This document shows, piece by piece, positions 1-11,560 of a stretch of 64,000 nucleotides of DNA (position 1 is its first letter; every line of letters starts with the position of its first letter). The DNA lies in NCBI GenBank assembly GCA_947568835.1, contig OX387611.1:12810350-12874349 (forward strand), read 5' to 3'. This DNA comes from Protonemura montana (Eukaryota; Arthropoda; Insecta; Plecoptera; Nemouridae). Both the position numbers and the translations under genes were made by a program. The notes below the pieces were generated by a model. It was not told the DNA's origin, did no database searches, and saw only the letters and a list, made by a program, of their open reading frames with translations.

Positions 1-1395
1 GAAGTACTAAAAATTTTCGGGAGCAAAATCCGAGATTAATTTCACTCTTCATTAAATGACATGAAATATTGGGTCTGTCTTTAGTAACCCTAGCTATTTT
101 CTCCGAAGCCAAGTCCACCACCAACCACTAACAATATTTGGGCAGTCTCCAGCCATCCAAAGCCAATGAGACAAGAACTTGTGCCTGACAGATCTGCTGA
201 TCTTCACAGACGAATAATAGGATGAAGCTGGTGAGCTGTTAGAGAACAATGTCATGTACGTCCTCGGCCTTGTAGAAATGGCCCGAGAAAGAGTGCTTCG
301 TTCGTTTCCGCCAACAATGGAAAGCAAACAGTATTGCAACTGTTTGATTCCATGGCAATGGAAATCCCAACAACTTTAGGGAAAAAATGAATCGACTGCT
401 TCTGGCATTGCGTTTCTGTGCCACGTGTTGTGAGCTAGTTGCAGTTGGGGCACTTGACTGGAATACACATGCAGTGACCGCGAGGCGATATCAATATTTT
501 TAGTTCCACTCGGAACGTTAAAACAAACGTATAGAAGCGATATAATAAAAACATTTCTGCATGGCAAGCAATAAGATCCATCAATTTCTAGCAGCTCTGC
601 GTGCAATGAGAGTAAAGCAATCTCGTTGGAGTACTCCATGTAGTATGTCTAGAATTTAACTTCTATAGAATCTGAATTTTACCTTGCAACCAGTCTCGGT
701 GCTAGTTTGACCACTAGACTTTAGTTAGCTGAAGACAAAGCGACACGTATTGAAAAACACAGTATCTACCAGACACTCAGTAACATCACAGGCAAGATTT
801 CGCTGGTGCAGGACCAAGCTGGAGCTGCGTTATACGCCAGAGGTTGCAAGCGATAGAATATCGTTTTTAAACTTTACACCAATGATAATTATTTTCGTGG
901 CCTGCTGTAAATTTCTCCAGCCAGAAAGACTTTCTTACATTTAACACGTCTGCAATCTCTTACATCGAAGTGAGTTTCATGCACATGTTACAGAATGTTT
1001 GCACGGACTGCACTCGTTAAGATCAAACAGAAAGACTACCCCTGTATCATGGGTGAAGTAGCAAAAGTGCACGAACACGAACAATTCAAAAACTGGAAAC
1101 ATATTTAAACTATAATGACTCCAGATCCCCGCCGTTAAAGTCGATATCCGAGCTTGATAAGAGGCTGGCTAAAAGAAGTGCACGATTTCAATAAAGTGAT
1201 ATTTTGCCTTAACAGGTACGTCTCATCTACCGGCTTCAAATTGTACCAGTAAATGGCTAAGGCTAAGGCTAAGGATGGACAATCCGACTTGTCTGCAGCC
1301 GAGGCATATTTTGAAGTAAAAACATATCATACTTATATATTTTTAAATTTGATTTAGCTTTTTAATTATAGCTTTTTGAACGTACGGATGCATGC
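1..1395. other. No gene recognised
   Basis: I see no convincing exon, RNA gene or transposon domain here. Short open frames exist on both strands but lack family resemblance and splice support. A small run of three GGCTAA units lies at about 1256-1276. A 16-base string at 1130-1145 recurs exactly at 38480-38495, next to the left end of the large repeat-carrying element. Confidence 0.5.
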
Positions 1396-1984
1396 GTGAT
1401 CCCGGCACCGATTTATTTAAATCACTCAATAATCCAAAATCTCTCAAACAAATCGGCAAGTGTTACATTAAAAAGCATTGGGGCCTCCAGACATTCGAAG
1501 AGACTCTTCGTCCTACAGAAAAAAGCAATTAGATTTATGGCAGGAGCCAGCCACGACCCCTGCGCCGTGGTGTTTTATAAGGACTCGTGCCGACCACATT
1601 TTAAGAAATTTCAAATAATGACTCTCCCCTGTTTATACATATACTGTACAATCCTATATGTTTTTAATTCTAGGCATCTTCTTGTCAAGGGCACCGGCCG
1701 CAGCATTGGCCTGCTAACCCGAACCACTGCAAAGGTATCGAAGGGACCATTGGAAGAGGGTAGAACACTTTTTAACGCTCTGCCGCGGGAAATCCTTTTA
1801 AAATCTACACATAATGACAACGATTTTCAAAGCAATGTGAAATTTTATCTTATCGACAAATGTTTTTACTCGACACAAGAATTTTTAAACTGCAAATGAT
1901 GTTAAACCGCATTTGTATCCGACTGTCACATGTCACCTGACCAAAATGATAATAAACCGATATTATTATTATTATTATTATTGT
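1396..1984 (+). pseudogene. 3' end of a non-LTR retrotransposon (reverse transcriptase C-terminus)
   Basis: The frame 1396-1899 (167 codons) matches the region that follows the reverse transcriptase palm in Jockey/CR1-type LINEs. Seen directly: LFVLQKKAIRFMAG, then TLPCLYIYCTILYV, then LFNALPREI, then an aromatic C-terminus ending KCFYSTQEFL. About 80 bases after the stop the copy ends in a TTA microsatellite (1964-1981), the sort of simple-repeat tail these elements prime from. It is therefore a 5'-truncated insertion whose 3' end is intact. The ATG at 1396 is not a real start: the true protein would begin several kilobases upstream. A related but different copy lies at 31840-32405. Confidence 0.8.
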
Positions 1985-2454
1985 TAGTCTACAAATGTGT
2001 TTAATTTAGGTAGGTTCAGGCTGGTTTTGCCGTCACTACAAACTCTTTGCATAATGTTTGCAGGAATATATTTCGTTCTTTACATAGGAATGTTATATAT
2101 GTGATGGATTTAAAATATGTTTCCATATGTTCGTCAGTGGGGCATGATAATTATTTCATTAAATGGTTTAATATTTTCGATATCATGATGTATTCATCTG
2201 CTGCTGACTTGATAACTACGCTGACAAAATATTATTGATAAGCCGACTAAAAACAGCAAAGACATATTTCAAATTAAGCCAATAAGGGCACCCGATTTAC
2301 CCCGCGAACGTGCATCCAATCACGAGGTCAGCGAGATAAGACTGTTCATCGTGAAGTTGCTGATTCTCTGAGGTAAATATTCCCAGTGCAAGTTTTTGTT
2401 ATAAATTATTATGTTGTAAAATTGGAGTTCTCCTTCTTTAATTGTAGGCACCAC
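1985..2454. other. No gene recognised
   Basis: A spacer between the retrotransposon end and the repeat-carrying element. I see no domain, RNA gene or tandem repeat in it. Confidence 0.5.
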
Positions 2455-2574
2455 ATGTCTTTTGTTTTAGACTGAAGGAGAAATGCACTTTTATAAGGTG
2501 AGTGTTCACGACTTTGTGGAACTCTGTGCCTCAATAAAACAGTACGTTTGTTGAAACAACAATGTTTAACAACA

Positions 2575-3152
2575 ATGGCTAGGTTAGGTATTGCATGGGT
2601 GACCATCATACACATGACCAGTTCTGTTTGGGAGAGAGGTTGGAGGGATGCAAGTTAAGCAACACTGCGCTGGGTCAGGTATTGTATGGATGACCATCAC
2701 ACACATGACCAGTTCTGTTCGGGAGAGAGGTTGGAGGGATGAAAGTTAAGCAACACTGCGCTGGGTCAGGTATTGCATGGGTGACCATCATACACATGAC
2801 CAGTTCTGTTCGGGAGAGAGGTTGGTGGGATGAAAGTTAAGCAACCCTGCGCTGGGTCAGGTATTGGATAGGTGACCATCATACACATGACCAGTTCTGT
2901 TCGGGAGAGAGGTTGGAGGGATGAAAGTTAAGCAACACTGCGCTGGGTCAGGTATTGGATGGGTGACCATCATACACATGACCAGTTCTGTTCAGGAGAG
3001 AGGTTGGAGGGATGCAAGTTAAGCAACATTGCGCTGGGTCAGGTATTGCATGGGTGACCATTATACACATGACCAGTTCTGTTTGGGAGAGAGGTTGGAT
3101 GGATGAATGTTAAGCAACACTGGCTAGGGTAGGTATTGAAAGGGTGACCACA
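2575..3152 (+). repeat. 91-bp tandem array derived from 5S rRNA (about 6 units)
   Basis: Unit starts at 2641, 2732, 2823, 2914, 3005 and 3096 give a period of exactly 91 bp. Each unit contains AAGTTAAGCAAC, the 5S rRNA A-box region, then GGATGGGTGACC, the 5S C-box region, at about native spacing. The rest of the unit is non-5S sequence including CATGACCAGTTCTG. The 5S origin is clear from fuller copies at 8061 and 11500-11560, which add the 5' part of 5S rRNA. Confidence 0.85.
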
Positions 3153-3644
3153 GAACTGTTTGGCGAGTTGTATACACTGGTCCTTGGGAAATCATCGAGG
3201 TTAAAGAGGAGTGAAGCTAAAAAAATTGTTTTAGTTGAACATTGGTTGCATTTAACATTGGCTCAGTTCTTTCAGATTCACTACGATCATATTCTAGCAT
3301 TATATGTTTCCATAGTGCTAACCAGCGCCTACTAGCAACTAACTTGACGGCTATACTGCATAAAGTGGAGTCGTGTCGGGCATGAAATGAGTTTGTATAA
3401 AGGATGTCCACGTACCTTGTCTTCAAGCAGCAACACGTGGCGGCCATTGTTGACTCCCCTGCATCCTGCGTCCACCATCTTGCATCCAGCATCCTGCACA
3501 CGCCTACAAGCAAATCAATAAAAGAAAGCATTAGATTATTTTCACCAATACCACAGCTGAAAGCTGACACATCTCTGCACATGTTGGCACCAACAAGAAC
3601 CGATAGCAACATTTCTTAGATCATCTCAATCAAGTATCAGCTGA

Positions 3645-4617
3645 TACAGCCAGCTGATCTCAAATAACATGGATAGAACATAGGATCCAGCCAGCTGATC
3701 TCAATTAACCTAGATAGACAATAGGATCCAGCCAGCTGATCTCAAATAACGTGGATAGAACATAGGATCCAGTCAGCTGATCTCAAATAACCTGGATAGA
3801 GCATAGGATCCAGCCAGCTGATCTGAAATAACCTGGATAGAGCATAGGATCCAGTCAGCTGATCTTAAATATCATGGATAGAGCATGGGATTCAGTCAGC
3901 TGATCTCAAATAACCTGGATAGAGCATAGGATCCAGTCAGCTGATCCTAGATAACCTAGATAGACCATAGGATCCAGCCAGCTGATCTTAAATATCATGG
4001 ATAGAGCATGGGATTCAGTCAGCTGATCTCAAATAACCTGGATAGAGCATAGGATCCAGTCAGCTGATCCTAGATAACCTGGATAGACCATAGGATCCGG
4101 CAAGCTGATCTCAAATAACGTGGATAGAGCATAGGATCCAGTCAGCTGATCTTTAATATCATGGATAGAGCATGGGATTCAGTCAGCTGATCTTAAATAA
4201 CCTGGATAGAGCATAGGATCCAGTCAGCTGATCTTAAATAACCTAGATAGAGCATAGGATCCAGCCAGCTGATCTCAAATAACGTGGATAGAACATAGGA
4301 TCCAGCCAGCTGATCTCAAATAACCTGTATAGAGCACAGGATCCTGCCAGCTGATCTCAAATAACCTGGATAGAGCATAGGATCCAGCCAGCTGATCTCA
4401 AATAACCTGGATAGACCATAGGATCCGGCCAGCTGATCTTAAATAACGTGGATAGAGCATAGGATCCAGCCAGCTGATCTCATATAACGTGGATAGAGCA
4501 TAGGATCCAGCCAGCTGATCTCAAGTAACATGGATAGAGCATAGGATCCAGCCAGCTGATCTCATATAACGTGGATAAAGCATAGGATCCAGCCAGCTGA
4601 TCTCAAGTAAACTAGTA
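3645..4617 (+). repeat. 41-bp tandem array (about 24 units)
   Basis: Each unit reads GATCC-AGCCAGCTGATCT followed by an A/T-rich part with variants such as AACGTGG or AACCTGG and ATAGAGCATAG. The period is 41 bp. Units differ at a few positions, forming recognisable subtypes, and end abruptly at the unique right segment of the element. Confidence 0.9.
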
Positions 4618-4684
4618 CGAATCCCAAAATGAAACTTTCTGTGGGGCTTAAAAGCGCTACGAGACAAAACTAGAAGACATTGTT

Positions 4685-4732
4685 TCTAGAAGACGAGAAA
4701 AAGCCTACAAAACTCATAAGCTCTAGCCTCTC
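4685..4732 (+). repeat. Fragment of the 48.5-kb inverted-repeat element terminus
   Basis: GAGAAAAAGCCTACAAAACTCATAAGC and flanking bases match the terminal repeat of the elements at 7715 and 48505-49470. It begins within a few bases of the right end of the repeat-carrying element, so one may have inserted into the other. Confidence 0.6.
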
Positions 4733-5586
4733 TTGCAGGGCAAGAGAGAGGCGATCTTGTACTTACAAAGGAGATGATTGCGGCTAATAATAGGATCTTG
4801 ACTAAAAGGTCGTCGAATTGTTCCAGTACCAACTGCCATATCGATTTTCCTGCGGGAAATAAAAACAATTTAGAGTCAAAGTGCAACAAAGACAACTTGT
4901 TTCTGTCATTTAGAAATTAATCTTGTAAATGAAACTCACCTTCTTCAGCAGGTAATTCTGAAACAAAAGAAACAAGTGAATTAAGTACCAAGTGTAATAA
5001 GAGTTTGTTCTGCTAGGGACCCTAGATTCAGTGTCTAGAAGGGGAGGGGCGTTTAGAAGGCTTCGTTCAACACGCGAGCTCAAGGCGTGTACAGATATCA
5101 GTCTACTGTCTGACGTCACCAGCTACTGTCTGACATCACAGCGACCGAGTTCAGCGACAAAGCCGTCATTCAACGTCGATGCACTCGGCGAGAGTCGGAA
5201 ATAGCGGAGACTCAAGATCTTGCCTCGGTAAACCAGTTTCCGTTTGAAACAACGCACAAACATCAACCGAAATAAAAGTTAAATAGAAGCCAAAGAGAAG
5301 CCAAAGAGAAGCCTCTATTAAATCTGACAGCAGACAAAAAGCCATCAAATCATAACGGCCATCAAGAATCAACAGATCGACGCAATGTAATGGAAGCTTG
5401 CGAACATCTCTTTAGTCAGAGACAATGGAAGGATTGTTAAATTGTTTACTCTAAGCTTAAAAACTCTAAAGATACAGAACCACAGCATCTTGTAAGATCA
5501 ACCATTTCTAGCAGCACCAGCACCAGCCACGTGGAACAAAACCAAATAATGCTCGGGAAATATTGGTCAAAAGTCCCTCGTTTGGC
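4733..5586. other. No gene recognised
   Basis: I see only short unsupported open frames, with no domain and no tandem repeat before the pentamer satellite starts. Confidence 0.45.
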
Positions 5587-6382
5587 AAGGCATGGCATGG
5601 CATGGCAGGGCAAGGCAAGACATGGCATGGCATGGCATGGCAAGGCATGGCATGGTATGGCATGGCATGGCATGGCATGGCAAGGCATGGCATGACATGG
5701 CATGGCATGACATGGCATGCCATGGCATGGCATGGCATGGCATGGCATGGCAAGGCAAGGCAAGGCATGACATGGCATGGCATGGCATGGCATGGCAAGG
5801 CATGACATGGCATGGCATGGCATGGCAAGGCAAGGCATGACATGGCATGGCATGGCATGGCATGGCATGACATGGCAAGGCATGGCATGGCAAGGCATGG
5901 CATGGCATGGCATGGCAAGGCATGGCATGGCAAGGCAAGGCATGGCAAGGCATGGCATGGCAAGGCATGGCATGGCATGGCAAGGCATGACATGGCATGG
6001 CGAGGCATGGCAAGGCAAGGCAAGGCATGGCATGGCAAGGCATGGCATGGCATGGCATGGCATGGTATGGCAAGGCAAGGAAAGGCAAGGCAAGGCATGG
6101 CATGGCATGGCAAGGCATGGCGAGGCAAGGCATGGCATGGCATGGCATGGCAAGGCATGTCATGGCATGGCAAGGCATGGCATGGCATGGCAAGGCATGG
6201 CATGGCATGGCATGGCAAGACATGGCATGGCAAGGCACGGCATGGCATGGCATGGCATGGCATGGCAAGGCAAGGCATGGCATGGCATGGCATGGCATGG
6301 CATGGCATGGCATGGCAAGGTATGGTATATCTAATGGTATGGTATGACATGGTTCGTTATGGCATGTTATGGCATAGCAGGA
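5587..6382. repeat. Pentanucleotide satellite (CATGG/CAAGG)n
   Basis: About 150 units of a 5-bp repeat stay in register from 5587 to about 6330, then decay over some 50 bp. Two unit types dominate, CATGG and CAAGG, with rarer CATGA, CGAGG, CATGT and CACGG. Because 15 is a multiple of 5 and most units lack stops, several frames on both strands stay open for 80-280 codons. These are low-complexity artefacts (repeats of MAWHG or MPCHA), not genes. Confidence 0.95.
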
Positions 6383-7714
6383 AGCCTTGGTGTTGCGTTA
6401 GCAAGATAAAGTATGATTGGAGTTTTAAATCACGTAGAACAAATACAAGGTGGATTAGCGCCAAGTCTTATCAATATTCCTGGCACACAGCGCCGACATT
6501 AGTAACATCCCTCTCTGCCCCCTCAACAAACCATGATGATATATTTCCACTTTGTATTGCATCTTGAAATATTGAAACCTACCTGTCAAAAGTCACTGCT
6601 GTAGGATGAGTTGAAGTTGACTGCTCAACTCTATGTCCTTCCAGACTTCACTGCAAGCTAGAATCAAACAAACACAAAGTCAGAAGATGGTTGCATTGGC
6701 CATGTGGCACTGATCTTTAATGAGGTCTGTGAATGAGGGGATGATGAGGCTGCTTTTCAGACTCTGAGTAAAAGTACAGTGAATACAACAAAACTGGGAG
6801 CCGAGATAATCGCAGTGGTTATTTTTAGCACGCTATTTTTGCTATTTTTCCATAAAAGCGCAATGTTCTGAAAGTTTAGAACCAAAAAGTTATTTTATTT
6901 GAGCAGGCATACTTCTAATTATTAGTAATACAATAGTTTTCTTGGATCTTGCATAGTATTTTCTTGTTTGACGCGTTTCGCTGACCAATAAATTCCGCTA
7001 AATTACTAAATTGGACCGCCTGAAGCAATAATTTAATCTTACTTTCTCATTTTTCTAGCGATTCCAGCTCGATAAGAAGGGTTGTCCAAGTTATCTTCCA
7101 TGTCCTCAAGCTGCCGCTTGCAGTTTCTTCAAATCTGCCTTGCCTTGCGCTCCTTGCTAATCTTTCGTAGACCAAAAACCAAACGTGTATTCACATCATA
7201 CCAAAAAAGCTTAACCAGCAGCTGCAATTACTCTTTTCTCTGATGAATCGAAGGCAAACTCAGCTTTACAACGTTCACAAAAAGTTTCAGTTTTGATGCA
7301 AGACTATTATGCACAGCGGTCACTGTAGAGATGCACGATTTGTCGTGGCACTCGCGACAAGCAACAAAGCTCTGCAGAGCAACCGTCAAAAGTTCCATGC
7401 TGATAATTTCGTTACCACTGTCTGGACTATTCTCACTGATTTCTGAATCTTCAAAGTGTCCTTCCAACTTTTGTCTTGACGAACTTGAAAAAGGCGTTAT
7501 TGAGCGCCTGGTACCAGGCGTATTTAACCCCACTTTTGCTTCTTTTTCACTACAACATCTTGAGGCTTAAAAACTGATTTTATCTGAAAGCTTTGCTTCC
7601 GCTTCTTCGTTAAACGTAAACAACAAGGCATTATCAAAAATGGGATAAAAACAAAACCATATAAAACGATCGAAGAAAGCGCTCGAGTAAACTGAACTGA
7701 TAAAACTCAAATCG
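6383..7714. other. No gene recognised; one SINE-like fragment
   Basis: Apart from the fragment at 6700-6765 I see no supported gene or RNA. The open frames at about 7230-7570 on both strands overlap each other and have no recognisable motif. Confidence 0.45.
6700..6765 (+). repeat. Diverged copy of a dispersed repeat ending in GAT units
   Basis: CATGTGGCACTGATCT and GTGAATGAGGGGATGATGAGG match, with differences, the better copies at 11030-11134 and 56110-56250. Confidence 0.55.
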
Positions 7715-8060
7715 GACTAGTGGATACTTAGCTCGCAAAATCTAAAACGCCATCTAAAGGCACCAACTCAACATAGCGCAACGAGAAAAAGCCTACAAAA
7801 CTCATAAGCTCTAGCCTTCAAAAATACGTGATGTACTGAACGAAACAGACATAACAATAAAAAAATTTGGTTTCCATTTATTTGCGAGAAAATGAAGGGG
7901 GGGTTACTCCCTTGAAAGTTTCACAGATGATAGAGTACGTGATAAGCTTTCGATCCGTGATGGTCTAAATTTTTGGCCCAGCCTTGGACAAAAAAAGGCT
8001 AACTTTTACAACATTTTTGTTATCATTTATTAGCGAGAAAATGAAGGGGGGGTACTCCCT
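7715..8060 (+). mobile_element. Truncated inverted-repeat element with 148-bp internal repeats
   Basis: Positions 7715-7815 match the left terminus of the element at 48505-49470 (ACTAGTGGATACTTAG, then CGCAAAATCTAAAACGCC and about 70 more bases). About 1.5 units of that element's 148-bp internal repeat follow, here in the opposite orientation. The copy stops at 8060, where a 5S-derived element starts without any spacer, so the 5S-derived unit probably inserted into it or recombination joined them. Confidence 0.7.
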
Positions 8061-8618
8061 GTTTGGCGTGTTGGAAACACCGGTTCACGTTAAATCACCG
8101 AAGTTAAGCAACACTGCGCTGGGTCAGGTATTGTATGGGTGACCATCACACACATGACCAGTTCTGTTCGGGAGAGAGGTTGGAGGGATGAAAGTTAAGC
8201 AACACTGCGCTGGGTCAGGTATTGGATGGGTGACCATCATACACATGACCAGTTCTGTTCGGGATAGAGGTTGGAGGGATGAAAGTTAAGCAACACTGCG
8301 CTGGGTCAGGTATTGGATGGGTGACCATCATACACACGACCAGTTCTGTTTGGGAGAGAGGTTGGAGGGATGAAAGTTAAGCAACACTGCGCTGGGTCAG
8401 GTATTGTATGGGTGACCATCACACACATGACCAGTTCTGTTCAGGAGAGAGGTTGGAGGGATGCAAGTTAAGCAACACTGCTCTGGGCCAGGTATTGGAT
8501 GGGTGACCATCATACACATGACCAGTTCTGTTCAGGAGAGAGGTTGGAGGGATGCAAGTTAAGCAACACTGCTCTGGGCCAGGTATTGGATGGGTGACCA
8601 TCATACACATGACCAGTT
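8061..8618 (+). repeat. 5S rRNA-derived head followed by a 91-bp array (5 units)
   Basis: Positions 8061-8145 resemble the 5' two thirds of animal 5S rRNA: GTGTTGGAAACACCGGTTC, ATCACCGAAGTTAAGCAAC and GGGTGACC occur in 5S order. The 3' third of 5S is missing and replaced by the array-specific CATGACCAGTTCTG sequence. Units then start at 8181, 8272, 8363, 8454 and 8545. The head shows that the array grew from a 5S rRNA pseudogene or a 5S-headed SINE (SINE3-like) by duplication of its internal control region. Transcription is unproven. Confidence 0.8.
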
Positions 8619-8819
8619 ATATTCAGTTACACATGAAAAATATTGCGAGTAATTAAAAGAAATACAAAAACAATTTAAATCTAGGCTCAAAATAAAATAA
8701 ATCACATCAAAACAAACAAAAATTACTTATAAAATGAGAATGCACTTAATGGACACAATTACGACTAAAATACTAAACATACCAGAGAAGCGTGAATGTC
8801 TAAATCAGCTGCAATTACC

Positions 8820-8970
8820 AGACGAAAACCCGGTCTAACTAAACAATCTAGTACAATTAAAAGAACATACAGAAGTACCTAAAGGTACCTTTAGGCAGAA
8901 GGAAAATCTGGGCAGGATTTTCTGAAGGGGTTAAACGGCGTCTAATTCCCAACACACATACGACTTCTTG
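8820..8970 (-). repeat. Dispersed repeat, copy 1
   Basis: This stretch matches the reverse complement of about 18385-18540: AGAACATACAGA, GGTACCT, AGGCAGAAGGAAAATCTGGG, TTTTCTGAAGGGGTTAAACGGCG and CCAACAC occur in the same order. A short related piece (GGTACCTTCAGGCGGAAGG) follows at about 9014. No coding capacity is visible. Confidence 0.75.
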
Positions 8971-9730
8971 CTACCTTGAGTAACTTAATGTGTACAATAA
9001 TAATATCATACTGAGGTACCTTCAGGCGGAAGGAAAATTTGGAAGTGGAAGTTACAGGAATTCCAGATTTACAAGCACCGCAAATTCGTGAAATTTCTTT
9101 TCATCCACGGATCCCAATCAAAAGGCTATAGGGTTGTAAATTTTTATATCACAACACAATATATATAATGACATTAACATCGCCATCAAATACAATTCAA
9201 ATGTTTTAACAATATCTGAATTACTATTTACGTGTTTGTGTTTACGTAAATCTTGCTAACTGTGAGAGTGATTCATTTGATATTTCCAAGCGTTTGTTCC
9301 GTGAGGTCAGTGGTCATGGCCGATTATAATCTGTATTTTGCATTGATTATAATCAATCGCCCAGCATTAGCTTAACTTAAGACGCGCGAAAACCATGAAA
9401 AACGAACGTCCGAGGCGGGCCTCACGGGTGCAAACAGGAACATTATGCAGGCGAGCGATAAAGTCCTATGGCTTGTAAATTTGGTCACATGAATCTCAAA
9501 GCATCTGAGGAAACTCTACTCTCCCCTTATGACTCGATCTGCTATGATTTTATGTTGGCTCTATTGACCACAATATTACAAAATGTTCTAGGCGTAAGGC
9601 AAGCTAAGAGAAAAACGCAACATGAGAGAAGAGAACAAAATTGGACATGAAAACTAGAAGAACAAATTAACCTAATTCCAGCGACCCTAACGATGGACAA
9701 AGCGACAAAGAAACAACCATTCGACACCAA
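8971..9730. other. No gene recognised
   Basis: A/T-rich sequence with one short unsupported frame at 9468-9650. No motif is seen. Confidence 0.45.
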
Positions 9731-9808
9731 AACCGAACAAACCGAACAAACCTAAAAAACCTAACAAATCTAACAAACCTAACAAACCTAACAAACCTAA
9801 CCAACCTA
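9731..9808. repeat. 9-bp minisatellite (AACAAACCT)n
   Basis: Eight or nine imperfect units of AACAAACCT / AACCAACCT. A related CCTAACCAA string occurs at about 54253. Confidence 0.8.
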
Positions 9809-10350
9809 CTACGGTTCGGTACCGAACCAATCTAACTGTGAAGAACGATACACCTCTAGGAAGAACCTACAACAATCCAAAACTTGGACAGGAAGTCTAA
9901 CAACAATGGCCTTGTCCCCAAATTTTTCTCAACTTCTCTCATGTCACACAAATTAATCAATAATTATGAATATTTCCCGAACTCGAGACTTGAACAGCCT
10001 CTGAACTGACGTGACGTTAAGCCCCACAAAGCAAGCAATTAAATATGTTATCTATCTAACAAAAGTTGCCCCATGTTTCCTCAGACGCCTGATAAAACTC
10101 TCACAGAGCGTACTTGCTACAATTTCCAGGGCTTGAAGCAAGGTCTCGTCGGAGGAAGCCAAGATGCATCGGCTTCCAGCAGCGACTAGTGGAGTCCACC
10201 TGAAGACAACAGAATAAAGTGACATTAGATTCATTGCCAGGTACATGACGACTCTTGCACTCAGTAAAACATGCTCCGGACAGCGACGTTTACTCGGGAA
10301 AAATTGCGCAAAACCAGTTTTCAAACTTGGGAAAACATTAGCTATGTAGA

Positions 10351-10680
10351 AAAACTATTTCAACTGGGTTTTGAATGCCAAGTAAAGGACAACTAAATTT
10401 CCCAATGTTTCGTAACTTGTACCTGTTACTTCTTCAAGGGTAAGAGCAGTCCTGACAATTTTCCAATGACAAAAGAACCACACAAAATTATAACAATTTC
10501 CTAGTTCAAGCTTCCTAAATGCATCTAAATAAAATAATCAGGGTCAATAACTCAAAAACTAATGTATTTTGTATTGTCAGGACTGCTTTACCCTTGATAA
10601 AGTAACAGGTACAAGTTACGAAACGTTGGGAAATTCAGTTGTTCTTCACTTAGCATTGAAAACCCAGTTGAAATAGTTTT
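10351..10680. mobile_element. Fold-back (long inverted repeat) element, copy 1
   Basis: The left arm (about 10351-10447) and right arm (about 10575-10680) are inverted complements over roughly 100 bp. Both contain AACTATTTCAACTGGGTTTT at the outer end and the TTTCGTAACTTGTACCTGTTA core. The central spacer is about 130 bp and unrelated. Sequence to about 10725 (TGTTAAAACTAGTGCTAAG onward) is also shared with the other copies, so the element extends past the right arm. A second copy is at 52041-52250 and a half copy at 57833-57975. There is no coding capacity, so it is likely a MITE. Confidence 0.8.
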
Positions 10681-11029
10681 TGTTAAAACTAGTGCTAAGT
10701 TTACATCAAGTAGACATGAGTCTAAAAACTATCATTAGCTTTGTTCGTTGGTCATGAACCTGTGGATTATATCTCTTAGACGGAGACAAAATGTATCCAG
10801 TTTTTGACGCGATACGTCTTTGAAAAGCCAATTCTAGGGCGAGAGATTACGGACTTGTATTGGAAGGCTCGCATGCCGACTTACATCTATCGACGCTGCT
10901 GTAGAGACGTCTCGATGTCGCTTGTAGGAGATCGGATTACGTCCCACTGCGGACAGCTTTCCATCCAAACCAAGGCAGAGTGGAAACCTGCGTGAAAAGA
11001 AAGGCCGCAGATTAGGCAACACATCTATG

Positions 11030-11134
11030 TTATTATTATTATTTGCGGTGTTTAACGACACACTGTTTTGACAACGTGCCATGCAGCACTGGTCTGATGG
11101 CGTCGGTGAATGAGTGGATGATGATGATGATGAA
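11030..11134 (+). repeat. Dispersed SINE-like repeat with (GAT)n tail
   Basis: GTTTAACGACACACTGTTTTGAC, GCACTGGTCT, ATGGCGTCGGTGAATGAGTG and a run of GATGAT units match 56110-56250 in the same order. The simple-repeat end suggests a non-LTR or SINE 3' terminus. Confidence 0.7.
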
Positions 11135-11325
11135 CCTAACCTAGCCTGGAAGGCAGGAGGGGAAACCCGGTGCCGGCACGTAGCCTACTCCTGTCGAAGA
11201 CCAAGGGGACCACCGGCTTAACGTCCCTTCCGAAGGACGGTACAACGCGAACAACAGGATTCCTCCACAAATCCATGCTGTCGAGAGGTTGATAAGCAAG
11301 GCGAGTGAAGTTGCTGTACTAACTT

Positions 11326-11560
11326 TCATCCCTCCAACCTCTCTCCCGAACAGAACTGGTCATGTGTATGATGATCACCCATCCAATACCTGGCCCAGTG
11401 CAGTGTTGCTTAACTTTCATCCCTCTAACCTCTCTCCCGAACAGAACTGGTCATGTGTATGATGGTCACCCATCCAATACCTGGCCCAGCGCAGTGTTGC
11501 TTAACTTTGGTGATCTTACGAGAACCGGTGTTTCCAACACGCCAAACCGTTCATCAACTA
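11326..11560 (-). repeat. 5S rRNA-derived head plus about two 91-bp units, minus strand
   Basis: On the minus strand, 11560 to about 11475 reads as the 5' part of 5S rRNA (GTTGGAAACACCGGTTCTCG, then GATCACCAAAGTTAAGCAAC, then GGATGGGTGACC). This is the closest match to real 5S rRNA in the window. Two array units follow. The 3' third of 5S is absent, so it is not a functional 5S gene. Confidence 0.8.

Larger units (their letters stand above)
2455..4680 (+). mobile_element. Repeat-carrying element, copy 1 (2.2 kb)
   Basis: This block recurs in the same orientation at 38494-42681 with near-identity outside array length. Order of parts: a 120-bp left segment, a 91-bp array, a roughly 490-bp conserved middle (about 3152-3640), a 41-bp array and a 63-bp right segment. 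The shared sequence starts with ATGTCTT and ends with AAGACAT, which are inverted complements. Reading inward, both ends continue with an A/T-rich GTTTT stretch, so short imperfect terminal inverted repeats of about 20 bp are likely. I found no clear target-site duplication and no transposase. It is probably a non-autonomous element moved in trans; a segmental duplication is the alternative. Confidence 0.65.

Noticed and set aside
5446..6567. Open frames of 80-280 codons on both strands (MAWHG and MPCHA repeats)
   Set aside because: They arise from the 5-bp satellite in every frame and lack any non-repeat coding support.
11475..11560. Functional 5S rRNA gene
   Set aside because: Only the 5' two thirds resemble 5S; the 3' third and terminator are replaced by array sequence.
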